A stretch of DNA of 35,019 nt, taken from the NCBI GenBank assembly GCA_964470785.1, contig CAYYED010000001.1, positions 1 through 35,019 on the forward strand. Direction: 5' to 3'. This DNA comes from CAYYED01 sp964470785. GTDB lineage: Bacteria > Patescibacteriota > Minisyncoccia > Minisyncoccales > PEYH01. Within the stretch, counting starts at the first letter, position 1; each line of letters begins with the position of its first letter. Below are positions 21,361-28,937 of the stretch, piece by piece. Under the pieces are notes generated by a model that was not told the DNA's origin, searched no databases, and saw only the letters and a list, made by a program, of their open reading frames with translations. Both the position numbers and the translations under genes were made by a program.

Positions 21361-24048
21361 ATGAGGAAACGTTATTTTATCCCCTTAATAATACTAATTT
21401 CCTTGATATCCATCCTTGTCCATTTAGAAATAATTTCCGGGCGAGGGTCGATTTTGGCGCAGGGAGATATGGAAGTGGACTATCCTGACTTACCCGGGAT
21501 AGACACGCCTGATACTACTGATGCCGGAACCTATTTAAGATATCTTTATGTTCTGGGCATTTTCTTGGCCGGGCTTATATCTTTCGTGCTCTTGATAAAG
21601 GCCGGGATGCGATATCTAACCTCTGCCGGTAATCCTTCAAAAATACAGGATGCACGGGAACAAATAACAGCCAGTTTATTGGCATTATTAATCATTTTCG
21701 GCTCTTATCTAATTCTAAACACCATTAATCCGGAACTCTTGCGAATTCATTTTCCCAGCATCTCAATTCCTCCCTCTGCAGGAGGACCTGTTCACCCCGC
21801 ACCTCCTCCTCCTACTCAATTTCAAGAATATCCGGTAGGCGCTTTAATAACTTCGGAAATAGGAGTTTCCTCTTTTATAGCCACCAGTTCTGCCAGCACA
21901 ACAGACCCGGATACGGATGATGAAGAGTATAATAATCTTTTTCCCGAAATAATCCACTATCCTACCGACTACCAAGGAGGCCTGCACGGCCGGCGGTTAA
22001 AAAGAGTCCATGAAGTAGCAAGCACTACCCTGCCGGTAGTGGACAGGTTAGAAATGCTTTCCAATGAATTGTTAAGAGTAGCAAAAAAATTAGAAGCAGA
22101 AAACAAAAAACTTTATGACTATGCTATGGAGTGTGATTGTAGGCATTGCCCCTCCTGCACGGGAGGAGAAGTAAGTTCTTGTCCGTGTCCTTTATGCGCG
22201 GGAGACCCTTGTCCCAATAGAGCAGAAATGAATAAATTAAGAGAAGAAATTATCCCCGCTTTTTATGAAAATTCAGACAGCCCTCTCCCTTGTCGAATGG
22301 TTATTCTGGATTATTTTGCCAGCGCTTTTAAGCCGTTTTTAGATAGCCCTGAAGAATTGGTAAAAACCGCCACCACCACATATGAAGACATTTCTTATTG
22401 GCACGAAGGAGAAGGGATGTTTAGTGGAGAGCATGTAGACGATATGCGCAGCCAAATAGAGGCCTGTATTAGTGCCGGAGAAATAGAGCAGGAAGAATAT
22501 GATTGGCCGGATGATCCTGATAACCCGTTTGCCGTAGAGCAGCTAATAGATCTTATGGCAGACGTAGAAAATAAGGGCACTTATAGTCCCACTACTACTC
22601 CTCCGGAAAGAGATGTCCAAACTAATATCGCCCAAATAGAAGACAATCTAATACTCTTGGAAAAGTGCAAAATAGCGCTTAACCCGGAACACCCTAATGG
22701 TTGTTGGCCCCAGGCATATAGTTTCCATCAAAATTTCCGATTGTCTGACACCTTTGATATTGATATACGCCATATTCAATTAGAAAATGTAAAATCCTTG
22801 GAAGACCCGGCCACTTTTTATTGTCCTTTAAGAGTCGTTGACAGCGAAAGTTCGGATATGTTTTTAGAAGATGTTCCCATAGGACTTCCTTGTTCTCCAA
22901 TGGTGGAAATCCCTATCGGTAACACAATTGATGACTCTATTCAATTAATGGCTGATATTTTAAGAGAGTTGGGCGATCCGGGGCACCCCGGCATTCCCAG
23001 AGACAAATGGGACCCTCTTGGGTTGAGTAAAAAAGGCATTTGGAATTCCGGACACCAGGTTATAGACAATAGCAAAAAACAAAACGAATTATCCACTTCT
23101 ACGGCAGAATTAAGCGACGAACTCATTGAACTTACAAAAGATGAACCCGGTGAAGGATGTAGAAATGATTGTGCAATTGTGGGATGTGAGCCAGAATGCC
23201 AAGAGAGAACAAAAAATGTGTATGATGATGAGGGTAATGTTGTAGGTACCGAAACCTATTACTATTGCGTGTGCCCTTGCAAAGGGGACGACCCGTGTCC
23301 TGTTAATGAAATAAATAGTACATGGGGAAAAATTCAACAAAATGTTAACCGTATTGAGCAATTATATGAAGACACTAAAAATGCAAAAAAAAGAATCTAT
23401 GAATCGTTTTTTAAGCTTAATTCCGAATACCCTGAAGAAATCCCGGAACAAGGAGAATGGGTAGACCCAGAAACAGTTGACCCTAATTGGGTAGCGGGTG
23501 AAAGAGCGGCTATTGGAGAAGACCTTTGTTGCGAGGACCCGGATGGAGAGTGTCGCAATCCGGATAATATCTTCGAACTTATTTTGGCAGACGACAAGAT
23601 AGTAAAAAGAGATTATACTTTAAAAGAAAAGCTTATCAGTATCCAAAAGCTGTTCAACCGTTCAAGGGATTGGGAAACATATAAATACCTTATTGAAGAA
23701 TTAGTGGCTATGAATTTAGATTTTGATAATACTGTTATTGAGGAATATACTAATATTCCTGCTGATTTTAAAAAATCTCTTGCTCAATGCGAGTCTTTGG
23801 CGGTAGATATAGGCAAGGTAACAGAGGGCCTCCGGTTTGCCCGAGATATCTTAGAGGGTTGTTGCTTCGTAAAAAGCGAAGAATATGGGCACATCGCCAG
23901 CCAGTACTGTAGTCCCAACCCGCCTTATGATTGCGACTATTTTAATCCTTTATTAGACGGAAGAACTCCTTTGCTTTGCCATTGTTATAATGAGGCCTTT
24001 TTCCCAAATACTGCCAATAACTTTTTTTGCTGCCATATAGAATATTAG
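21361..24048 (+). CDS. Giant pilin-headed, Cys-rich surface protein of the T4SS locus
   Basis: 895 residues. A signal segment (about 5-34) precedes VDYPDLPGID and a pilin-type hairpin: a helix (62-82), MRYLTSAGNPSKIQDAREQI (83-102) and a second helix (103-120). Then come about 770 residues of mostly helical, acidic sequence, presumably outside. Two Cys clusters share a pattern: CDCRHCPSCTGG...CPCPLCAGDPCPNRAE near 258-290 and CRNDCAIVGC...CVCPCKGDDPCPVNE near 600-650. More Cys pairs lie near 722 and from 833 to the end. The clusters look duplicated and could bind metal or form disulphides. It is paralogous to the next gene in its first 125 residues. An adhesive pilus tip or minor pilin is plausible, not shown. 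Confidence 0.75.
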   Translation: MRKRYFIPLIILISLISILVHLEIISGRGSILAQGDMEVDYPDLPGIDTPDTTDAGTYLRYLYVLGIFLAGLISFVLLIKAGMRYLTSAGNPSKIQDAREQITASLLALLIIFGSYLILNTINPELLRIHFPSISIPPSAGGPVHPAPPPPTQFQEYPVGALITSEIGVSSFIATSSASTTDPDTDDEEYNNLFPEIIHYPTDYQGGLHGRRLKRVHEVASTTLPVVDRLEMLSNELLRVAKKLEAENKKLYDYAMECDCRHCPSCTGGEVSSCPCPLCAGDPCPNRAEMNKLREEIIPAFYENSDSPLPCRMVILDYFASAFKPFLDSPEELVKTATTTYEDISYWHEGEGMFSGEHVDDMRSQIEACISAGEIEQEEYDWPDDPDNPFAVEQLIDLMADVENKGTYSPTTTPPERDVQTNIAQIEDNLILLEKCKIALNPEHPNGCWPQAYSFHQNFRLSDTFDIDIRHIQLENVKSLEDPATFYCPLRVVDSESSDMFLEDVPIGLPCSPMVEIPIGNTIDDSIQLMADILRELGDPGHPGIPRDKWDPLGLSKKGIWNSGHQVIDNSKKQNELSTSTAELSDELIELTKDEPGEGCRNDCAIVGCEPECQERTKNVYDDEGNVVGTETYYYCVCPCKGDDPCPVNEINSTWGKIQQNVNRIEQLYEDTKNAKKRIYESFFKLNSEYPEEIPEQGEWVDPETVDPNWVAGERAAIGEDLCCEDPDGECRNPDNIFELILADDKIVKRDYTLKEKLISIQKLFNRSRDWETYKYLIEELVAMNLDFDNTVIEEYTNIPADFKKSLAQCESLAVDIGKVTEGLRFARDILEGCCFVKSEEYGHIASQYCSPNPPYDCDYFNPLLDGRTPLLCHCYNEAFFPNTANNFFCCHIEY

Positions 24049-24055
24049 TTATAAT
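24027..24055 (+). promoter_or_regulatory. Candidate promoter giving a near-leaderless transcript
   Basis: TTGCTG (24027-24032), 17 nt and TATAAT (24050-24055) end 8 nt before the ATG at 24064, the same geometry as the rpsO TATAAT. The -35 half lies inside the end of the preceding gene. Confidence 0.4.
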
Positions 24056-24063
24056 AAATTAAT

Positions 24064-25629
24064 ATGTTGTTTCAAAATAAAATTTTTAAAATTTGTTATA
24101 TTGTTTTTTTTCTTTCCTTGCTTCTTCCTTGTTTTATTTTTGTTTTAACGGCACAAGCGCAAGTTAATGTGGATTATCCCGATATTGTGGATATAGAGCC
24201 CCCCGAAGCAAGGCCATTTTTTCTGCCTGACTATATCAGATATGTTTATCAATTTGCAGTAGCAATCGGAGGGTTTATTGCCCTCGGTGCAACAATTGCC
24301 GGTGGACTCCGCTATTTAACCTCGGCGGGCAATCCTAGCCGAATGTCTGACGCCCGGAACCAAATTATAATGGGTTTGCTGGGAATAGTAATAGTTTTAG
24401 GAGCCTTTGTTTTTTTGCACGAAATAAACCCTGACCTTATTTCTTTAGAAATACCTCAAATAAAAGGACTCTCTGGTAAAGGAATAATACTTTATACCGA
24501 TGACAAATGCGGAAAGGGCAGCAACGGATGGCCGAACCTAAACTTTCCGCTCCCCGAAGACGTGGACTTTGAAAAAATAGAAGGAAGCAGGTCTCTTGAT
24601 TCGGAGTTTAATGTTTCTTCTATTTGGTTTTCTACCCCAATGCCAGAACTTTCAAAAATCATGCTTTATAAAAACAAATCTTGTGAAGGAAGTCCTGATT
24701 TCAGCTATTCCCCGGAAAAAGATACCCCTTACTGCTACGAAGGATTAAATATAAGTGATGTCCAATGCGTCAGACTAATCTGGAATATGGGTGGAGTATG
24801 GGTATTTTCTTATGAAGACGGTGACCCTCGTGAGCCGAAAGGAGATAAGGCGTGGGAACATTACAGGCTTGACGAAAATGTTCTTCCTCCAGGGCTTTCA
24901 GATAATGTTAGGTCTATTGCTTTGGTGCACGATGATCAAAGAGAAGTTAACTTTGGAACAATTTTACACCGGGCAGAAGGGAGCAGGGATTTTAATAAAG
25001 AATGGGCGCATATTTATCTTCCTACTGAAACGGATACTACTAAGATAAATGTAGGAAAAAACCATTTATCCGGAAGCGAAAAGGTAAAATCAATTACTGT
25101 TTTTACGGTTGACCCTGGAGCTCCGGACAAAGCAATTACTATTTGTATGAATGAAAATTGCGCGTCCCAACCAGATGCAACAGGAGAAGCCCAAGATGCG
25201 ACCATAACCTATGAATGGGATGATTTAGACACGCTTCCCAATCCGCCTTTTCCGGAGGACTTGGCAAGAGGAGTAATTTTTAGAGAAAAAACATCTATAA
25301 ACACATATGGCGATGGGGCAGAGTGGTGGGAAGATGGATTGCGGGTTTTGGTCTGCAATCGGCAGAGTTTTACCGCCCCTGTTTTTGATCTTGATAATGC
25401 TTGCTTCGCGGGAGTGTCGGCAATTCAATTTGAGCCCGGAGCAAGCTATTTGGCAGTGCTATATCATACAAAGATGAATAAGTGGGATAACCCTTGGAAA
25501 TACGGCAACTATAGCCCTTTTTATGATCAACGTGACGGCCTAATTGTTAATGGAACTGTTAGGTGGTTAGGAGGAACATATGCATTTAATGATATGGCCG
25601 GGGCAATGATTGTAATTAAAATAAAATAA
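24064..25629 (+). CDS. Pilin-headed surface protein with crystallin-like C-terminal region
   Basis: 521 residues. A signal peptide (about 1-32) is followed by VNVDYPDIVDIEPPEA and a pilin-type hairpin: a helix (58-82), GLRYLTSAGNPSRMSDARNQ and a second helix (101-118). The remaining 390 residues are beta-rich and contain repeated strands such as GIILYTDDKCGKGSNGW, KIMLYKNKSCEGSP and VRSIALVHDD. This is reminiscent of beta-gamma-crystallin-type repeats, but that reading is weak. A bidirectional terminator follows at 25634. It ends the T4SS locus. Confidence 0.75.
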   Translation: MLFQNKIFKICYIVFFLSLLLPCFIFVLTAQAQVNVDYPDIVDIEPPEARPFFLPDYIRYVYQFAVAIGGFIALGATIAGGLRYLTSAGNPSRMSDARNQIIMGLLGIVIVLGAFVFLHEINPDLISLEIPQIKGLSGKGIILYTDDKCGKGSNGWPNLNFPLPEDVDFEKIEGSRSLDSEFNVSSIWFSTPMPELSKIMLYKNKSCEGSPDFSYSPEKDTPYCYEGLNISDVQCVRLIWNMGGVWVFSYEDGDPREPKGDKAWEHYRLDENVLPPGLSDNVRSIALVHDDQREVNFGTILHRAEGSRDFNKEWAHIYLPTETDTTKINVGKNHLSGSEKVKSITVFTVDPGAPDKAITICMNENCASQPDATGEAQDATITYEWDDLDTLPNPPFPEDLARGVIFREKTSINTYGDGAEWWEDGLRVLVCNRQSFTAPVFDLDNACFAGVSAIQFEPGASYLAVLYHTKMNKWDNPWKYGNYSPFYDQRDGLIVNGTVRWLGGTYAFNDMAGAMIVIKIK

Positions 25630-25633
25630 AAAC

Positions 25634-25657
25634 CCTGCTTTTAAGCATTTAAGCAGG
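25634..25657. terminator. Bidirectional terminator closing the T4SS locus
   Basis: CCTGCTT (25634-25640) and AAGCAGG (25651-25657) form a 7-bp stem with A/T-rich loop and T-rich sequence on both sides. It serves the plus-strand locus and the convergent khpB operon. Confidence 0.7.
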
Positions 25658-25682
25658 ATTTTGCGGGAGTTTTTTAATTTTT

Positions 25683-26138
25683 TTACACCGGCTTGATGAT
25701 GATGCGGCGATAGGGTTCTTCACCCGCGCTTTCGGTGGCAACATCGCTTCTTTTCTGCAATTCCAAATGGACAATTCTTCTTTCGTAAGACGGCATTGGC
25801 CGCAATTCTTGGGGAGAGCGGGTGAGGGCAACTTCATCGGCATAATTGCGGGCAATTTCTCTTAAATAATCCAGCTTCTTTTTCTTATAATCATTAATAT
25901 CTAAATCAATAAAAAGCTTTTCATCAAGCCCTTTTTTGATTATTTTATTCAATAATTGCTGGAAACAAACAAGGGTTTTGCCGCCTTCGCCAATGAGCAC
26001 TTGGGGCTCATCGGTTTTTAGCAAAACCGGCAGGGTTTCGTTTTCAATTTCTCCCAGTTCTACGGAAACATCAAAAGAAGTTTTTTTAAAAAATTCTTTA
26101 ACAATTTTTTCTATTTTTTTATCTTTTTTATCAAACAT
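25683..26138 (-). CDS. khpB: KH-R3H RNA-binding protein Jag/KhpB
   Basis: 151 residues from the ATG at 26138; an in-frame TTG at 26171 would add 11 residues and is less likely. A KH-like region with the IGEGGKTLVCFQQLLNKI loop is followed by a C-terminal R3H-type helix region (RSPQELRPMPSYERRIVHLEL). It lacks the long N-terminal Jag domain in full, having only a short charged lead. The protein binds RNA and in other bacteria influences cell elongation and division. Its place directly after yidC, in the order rpmH-rnpA-yidC-jag, is the classic arrangement beside the origin. Confidence 0.9.
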   Translation of the reverse strand: MFDKKDKKIEKIVKEFFKKTSFDVSVELGEIENETLPVLLKTDEPQVLIGEGGKTLVCFQQLLNKIIKKGLDEKLFIDLDINDYKKKKLDYLREIARNYADEVALTRSPQELRPMPSYERRIVHLELQKRSDVATESAGEEPYRRIIIKPV

Positions 26139-26229
26139 AACTTTTTTATTTTTAAGAATAATACGCTTCAAAATACTAATGGTTTTAAATTTCTAATTCC
26201 TAATTTTTAATTCTTTTAAGTATAAAGCG

Positions 26230-26262
26230 CCCTTGGACGACCGCTGTCAGCGGGATAGGCAA
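26230..26262. repeat. Family C repeat, shortened inverted copy
   Basis: CCTTGGACGACCGCT-GTCAGCGGGATAGG is the reverse complement of the cca-embedded unit with a small internal deletion. Confidence 0.6.
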
Positions 26263-26277
26263 AGCTACAGCTTAAAA

Positions 26278-26431
26278 CTCAAAATGACAAAAGCTTTTTT
26301 GTCATTCCCGCGGGGGCCTGTCCCCGCAGAAGCGGGGACGGGAATCCATTGTTTGGATCCCCGCTTTCGCGGGGATGACACTGCTGTATAGATCCCCGCC
26401 TGCGCGGGGATGACACTGCTGTGTCATTTTG
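26278..26431. mobile_element. Family B MITE-like element with 10-bp TIRs, internally duplicated
   Basis: CAAAATGACA (26280-26289) and TGTCATTTTG (26422-26431) are exact inverted ends. Inside lie hairpins GTCATTCCCGCGGGGGCC..., CCATTGTTTGGATCCCCGC and two consecutive GATCCCCGC...GGGGATGACACTGCTGT units, the sign of an internal duplication. AT-rich filler fills the rest of the gap to yidC. Confidence 0.8.
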
Positions 26432-26526
26432 CACTTTAGTTTTTCACTTTTAGTTTTTAGTTTTTCGCTTTTTTAAAAATTGTTTCATTGAAAATTAATT
26501 GGAAATTGAAAATTGGAAATTGAAAA

Positions 26527-27273
26527 TTATAGTTTTTTATCTTCCTGGTATTTCTTTTTAATAAAATACTGTTGGGTGGCGGTAAATACTCCGCTTACCA
26601 ATAAATATAAACCAAGGGCTGAAGGCAGATTCCATAAAATCATTACAATAAAAATAGGAAAAAAATACTGCATTTGCTTTTGAAAGGCCTGCCCGAAAAT
26701 CGCTTTTTTCTCTGTTTTCTCTGCTTTATCTTTGTCTTCTTTCTTGGATGAAGAGAGCGTGGATGTTTTTGCCTGAAGGAAAAAAGCAATGCCCACTAAA
26801 ATCGCTAAAAAAGCAGAGGGTTGGTTCAGGTCTATGCCTAAAAAAACAGACCTTATCGTTTCCGGCTGAGGCACAAAAGAATAAAGACCGTTCAGCCCGT
26901 CTACTGTTATCCCCTGCCAGAAGAGCCGGTAAAGCGCTACCAAAACGGGAAACTGAACTAACATTACTAAAAGTCCTGAAAAAGGATTAATTTTTTCTTT
27001 TTTATAAAGGGCCATCATTTCCACTCCCTGTTTAGCCCGATCGTCTTTATATTTTTTTTGAACCTCTTTTATTTTCGGCTGAATCGCCTGCATCGCTATT
27101 TGGGATTTAGTAGCTTTCTCCTGTAAAGGGTAAAGCAGCGCCCTTATCAATAATGTTAAGCAAATAATTGCCACACCCAGATTTTTCCCCGGAATATATA
27201 AATAAAAAATCACTAAAAGATTTAGCAATGGTTCAGTTAGAGTGGTATGGAATAATTTAACGAAAAAATTCAT
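26527..27273 (-). CDS. yidC: YidC/Oxa1/Alb3 membrane protein insertase
   Basis: 248 residues, the short form without the large periplasmic domain of Gram-negative YidC. Hydrophobic segments lie at about 12-28, 33-50, 98-118, 150-168 and 205-235. The groove Arg R44 sits in LLIRALLYPLQEKATKSQ, followed by the cytoplasmic helical hairpin (IQPKIKEVQKKYKDDRAKQG). It inserts proteins into the membrane alone or with SecYEG and would be needed for the many small membrane proteins encoded here. An unusual Lys/Glu-rich loop (SSSKKEDKDKAEKTEKKA) lies before the last helices. Confidence 0.95.
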   Translation of the reverse strand: MNFFVKLFHTTLTEPLLNLLVIFYLYIPGKNLGVAIICLTLLIRALLYPLQEKATKSQIAMQAIQPKIKEVQKKYKDDRAKQGVEMMALYKKEKINPFSGLLVMLVQFPVLVALYRLFWQGITVDGLNGLYSFVPQPETIRSVFLGIDLNQPSAFLAILVGIAFFLQAKTSTLSSSKKEDKDKAEKTEKKAIFGQAFQKQMQYFFPIFIVMILWNLPSALGLYLLVSGVFTATQQYFIKKKYQEDKKL

Positions 27274-27295
27274 TTTTTGCTTTTTTAATTCTATT

Positions 27296-27616
27296 AATCA
27301 GGTTGTTCTCGACAAATCCTGAACAGTAATTATATTGTAGTTCTCGACTTCGCTCGAACAGTAATATTTACCCCTTACTCTTCGAGCTTGTCGAGAAGCG
27401 GAGTTTCGAACAGGGTCGAGAAGCGGAGTTTCGAGCAGGGTCGAGAAAGTGTAGTGTGTTTTTCAGCGCATTGTTCTCGACAGAGCCTGTCCTGAGCTTG
27501 CCTGCCCGCAATGCAAGCATAGCGTTGCAGGCGGGCCTGCCCGCAATGCAAGCATAGCGTTGCAGGCGGGTCGAAGGGCTTGAACAATAACTGTTTTCAA
27601 GTACCGTAGCTCTTGT
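27296..27616. repeat. Family F (TTCGAGC/TCGAGAA) repeats with nested tandem family D units
   Basis: Several GTTCTCGAC and TTCGAGC-TTGTCGAGAA segments are followed by a 25-bp tandem duplication (CGGAGTTTCGA-x-CAGGGTCGAGAA) at about 27396-27446. At 27500-27569 two identical 35-bp family D units (GCCTGCCCGCAATGCAAGCA plus the complementary half) interrupt a family F stretch: CTGAGCTTG on the left continues as TCGAAGGGCTTGAAC on the right. No gene is credible in this gap. Confidence 0.82.
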
Positions 27617-27964
27617 TCAGTTTTCAATAATCCCGGCCTTGGAAAAAATTTCTTCTAAAATGTTTTTTATTTGTAAAAAATTTGTTTTTTCGCTTGCCTG
27701 CGGATGAACAATAATCACGATATCCAGCGGCTCTTTTATTTTATTCAGAAGTTCTTTCATTGCCGCCCTTACTCTTCTTTTAATAATGTTTCTTTCTGTT
27801 GCCTTATTAGAAACCTTTTTGCTTACAATTATGCCAATTCGGGAATGTTCTTGTTTTGTCTTAATAAATTTTACAGACAAAAGGTCCTTTCTTAAGGCCC
27901 TTCCTTTCTTAAACACCTGTTCAAAGTCCTTTTTCTTTTTTAGGCAATGCTTTCTTGGCAACAT
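27617..27964 (-). CDS. rnpA: Ribonuclease P protein component
   Basis: 115 residues from the ATG at 27964, giving the standard MLPRKHCLKKKKDFEQVFKKG start; upstream in-frame ATGs add a non-family leader. It has the signature ERNIIKRRVRAAMKEL (RNR-type helix) and the SRIGIIVSKKV strand. It supports the RNA subunit of RNase P in maturing tRNA 5' ends. The RNase P RNA gene is not seen in this window. It lies 50 nt after rpmH and is presumably driven by the same promoter. Confidence 0.95.
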   Translation of the reverse strand: MLPRKHCLKKKKDFEQVFKKGRALRKDLLSVKFIKTKQEHSRIGIIVSKKVSNKATERNIIKRRVRAAMKELLNKIKEPLDIVIIVHPQASEKTNFLQIKNILEEIFSKAGIIEN

Positions 27965-28014
27965 AAAATAAGGAGTCATTAGGGGCGAGCCCGTGAATTG
28001 CATTAAGCAATTTA

Positions 28015-28149
28015 TTAGGGTGCCAGTTTTTTTCTGCCTTTTTGTCTTCTTCTCTTTAAAGTTTTTCTCCCGTCTTTCGTTTTCAACCGGGCGCGAAAAC
28101 CCTGCTTCCTTTTCTTTTTTCGTTTTTTCTGTTTAACAATAATGGCCAT
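28015..28149 (-). CDS. rpmH: Ribosomal protein L34
   Basis: A 44-residue protein, MAIIVKQKKRKKKRKQGFRA..., continuing with RLKTKDGRKTLKRRRQKGRK and KLAP. It matches the L34 core GFRARMKTKGGRKVLxRRRxKGR. The N-terminus is unusual: MAIIVKQKKRKKKRKQ replaces the common MKRTYQPSKxKRxR. It is the first gene of rpmH-rnpA-yidC-khpB, has a strong promoter 27-55 nt upstream and no evident Shine-Dalgarno. Confidence 0.95.
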   Translation of the reverse strand: MAIIVKQKKRKKKRKQGFRARLKTKDGRKTLKRRRQKGRKKLAP

Positions 28150-28175
28150 GATTTTCTGCTAACTATTAATCTTTC

Positions 28176-28204
28176 AGTATAAATGCTTAAAGAAAAGAAG
28201 TCAA
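28176..28204 (-). promoter_or_regulatory. Strong sigma-70-type promoter for rpmH-rnpA-yidC-khpB
   Basis: On the minus strand TTGACT (28204-28199), exactly 17 nt and TATACT (28181-28176): ten of twelve consensus positions with optimal spacing. Transcription would begin near 28169, about 20 nt before the rpmH ATG. Confidence 0.8.
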
Positions 28205-28278
28205 ATTAGCACGTTTATGTCTGTCTTAATTTTCAATTTACGAATTTTCAACCGGTCATTCTGAATTACTTCCTCCAT

Positions 28279-28394
28279 GTCATTCTGACCCCGCCCTCTA
28301 AGTAGTCAAAGACGGTCTGGTGTTTCTTTATGGTAATTGTTGTGGAAAAGCGTATTACTAATTGTTCTCGAGCATAGAGGGCAGGGGAAGAATC
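28279..28394. mobile_element. Family E MITE-like element, copy 2 (diverged)
   Basis: GTCATTCTGACCCCGCCCTC-TAAG at the left and GAGCATAGAGGGCAGGGG near the right correspond to the reverse complement of copy 1, with recognisable interior similarity (for example GTGTTTCTTTATGG against GTGTTTTTTGGGG). The right end has decayed into AAGAATCCCGC. Confidence 0.72.
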
Positions 28395-28571
28395 CCGCAG
28401 AATTACATTAATTACATTAAACAACAGGATCCTTCACTCCGTTCAGGATGACAGTGGAGAAAATCAGGATGACATTATCGTGTCAGTTTGTAATTTAAAA
28501 ATTGAAAATTAATTGCCTGCCCGCATTAGCTACACTGAAAGCGTTGCAGACGGGCAAAACTACAGCTTAAA
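28395..28571. repeat. Repeat-filled spacer: GGATCC-type hairpin and family D copy
   Basis: GGATCCTTCACTCCGTTCAGG with ATGACA (about 28428-28454), a second CAGGATGACA (about 28465), AT filler, and a family D unit GCCTGCCCGCATTAGC...GCGTTGCAGACGGGC (28514-28556). There is no gene and no clear regulatory element. Confidence 0.65.
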
Positions 28572-28572
28572 A

Positions 28573-28695
28573 CTCAAAATGACAAAAGCTCTTTTGTCAT
28601 TCCCGCGAAACCTGTCCCCGACCCCGATCGGGGAGCGGGAATCCATTGTTTGGATCCCCGCCTGCGCGGGGATGACACCGTTGTGTCGTTTTGAG
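28573..28695. mobile_element. Family B MITE-like element upstream of dnaA
   Basis: CTCAAAATGACA and TGTCGTTTTGAG form 12-bp ends with one mismatch, 123 bp apart. Positions 28591-28677 are identical over 87 bp to 31877-31963 downstream of dnaN. Confidence 0.82.
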
Positions 28696-28719
28696 ATTTG
28701 GATTTGTTTTATTGTTTGA

Positions 28720-28812
28720 AAATTAAATCATTGAAAATTGATTGAAAATTACCTATCCCGCTGATCGCTTCAGCGGTCGGCCTAGGGAGAATTGAAAATT
28801 GAAAATTTGTTT
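28720..28812. repeat. AT-rich filler containing family C copy
   Basis: TTGAAAATT units surround the family C hairpin CCTATCCCGCTGATCGCTTC-AGCGGTCGGCCTAGGG at 28752-28787, the closest intergenic match to the unit inside cca. Confidence 0.75.
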
Positions 28813-28821
28813 TTCCCCTGT

Positions 28822-28830
28822 TTATTCACA
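28822..28830 (+). promoter_or_regulatory. DnaA box upstream of dnaA
   Basis: A TTATTCACA nonamer, a perfect match to TTATNCACA, about 108 bp before the dnaA start. It may contribute to dnaA autoregulation or to the origin. Confidence 0.6.
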
Positions 28831-28937
28831 GTTTTTGCACACCCCACTGATAAACACTGCCGATTGCCTTGCTTTTTTTATTGATTTAAGATTAAGATGA
28901 GTTAAGAAAGGAGATAAATTAATTCCCAAAATAAATT

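Noticed and set aside
27375..27587. Open frame with Cys/Arg-rich product in the yidC-rnpA gap
   Set aside because: It consists wholly of family F and D repeats.
28904..28937. AAGGAGAT as the dnaA ribosome binding site
   Set aside because: It is about 24 nt from the ATG and no in-frame start lies closer, so it is outside the usual working distance.
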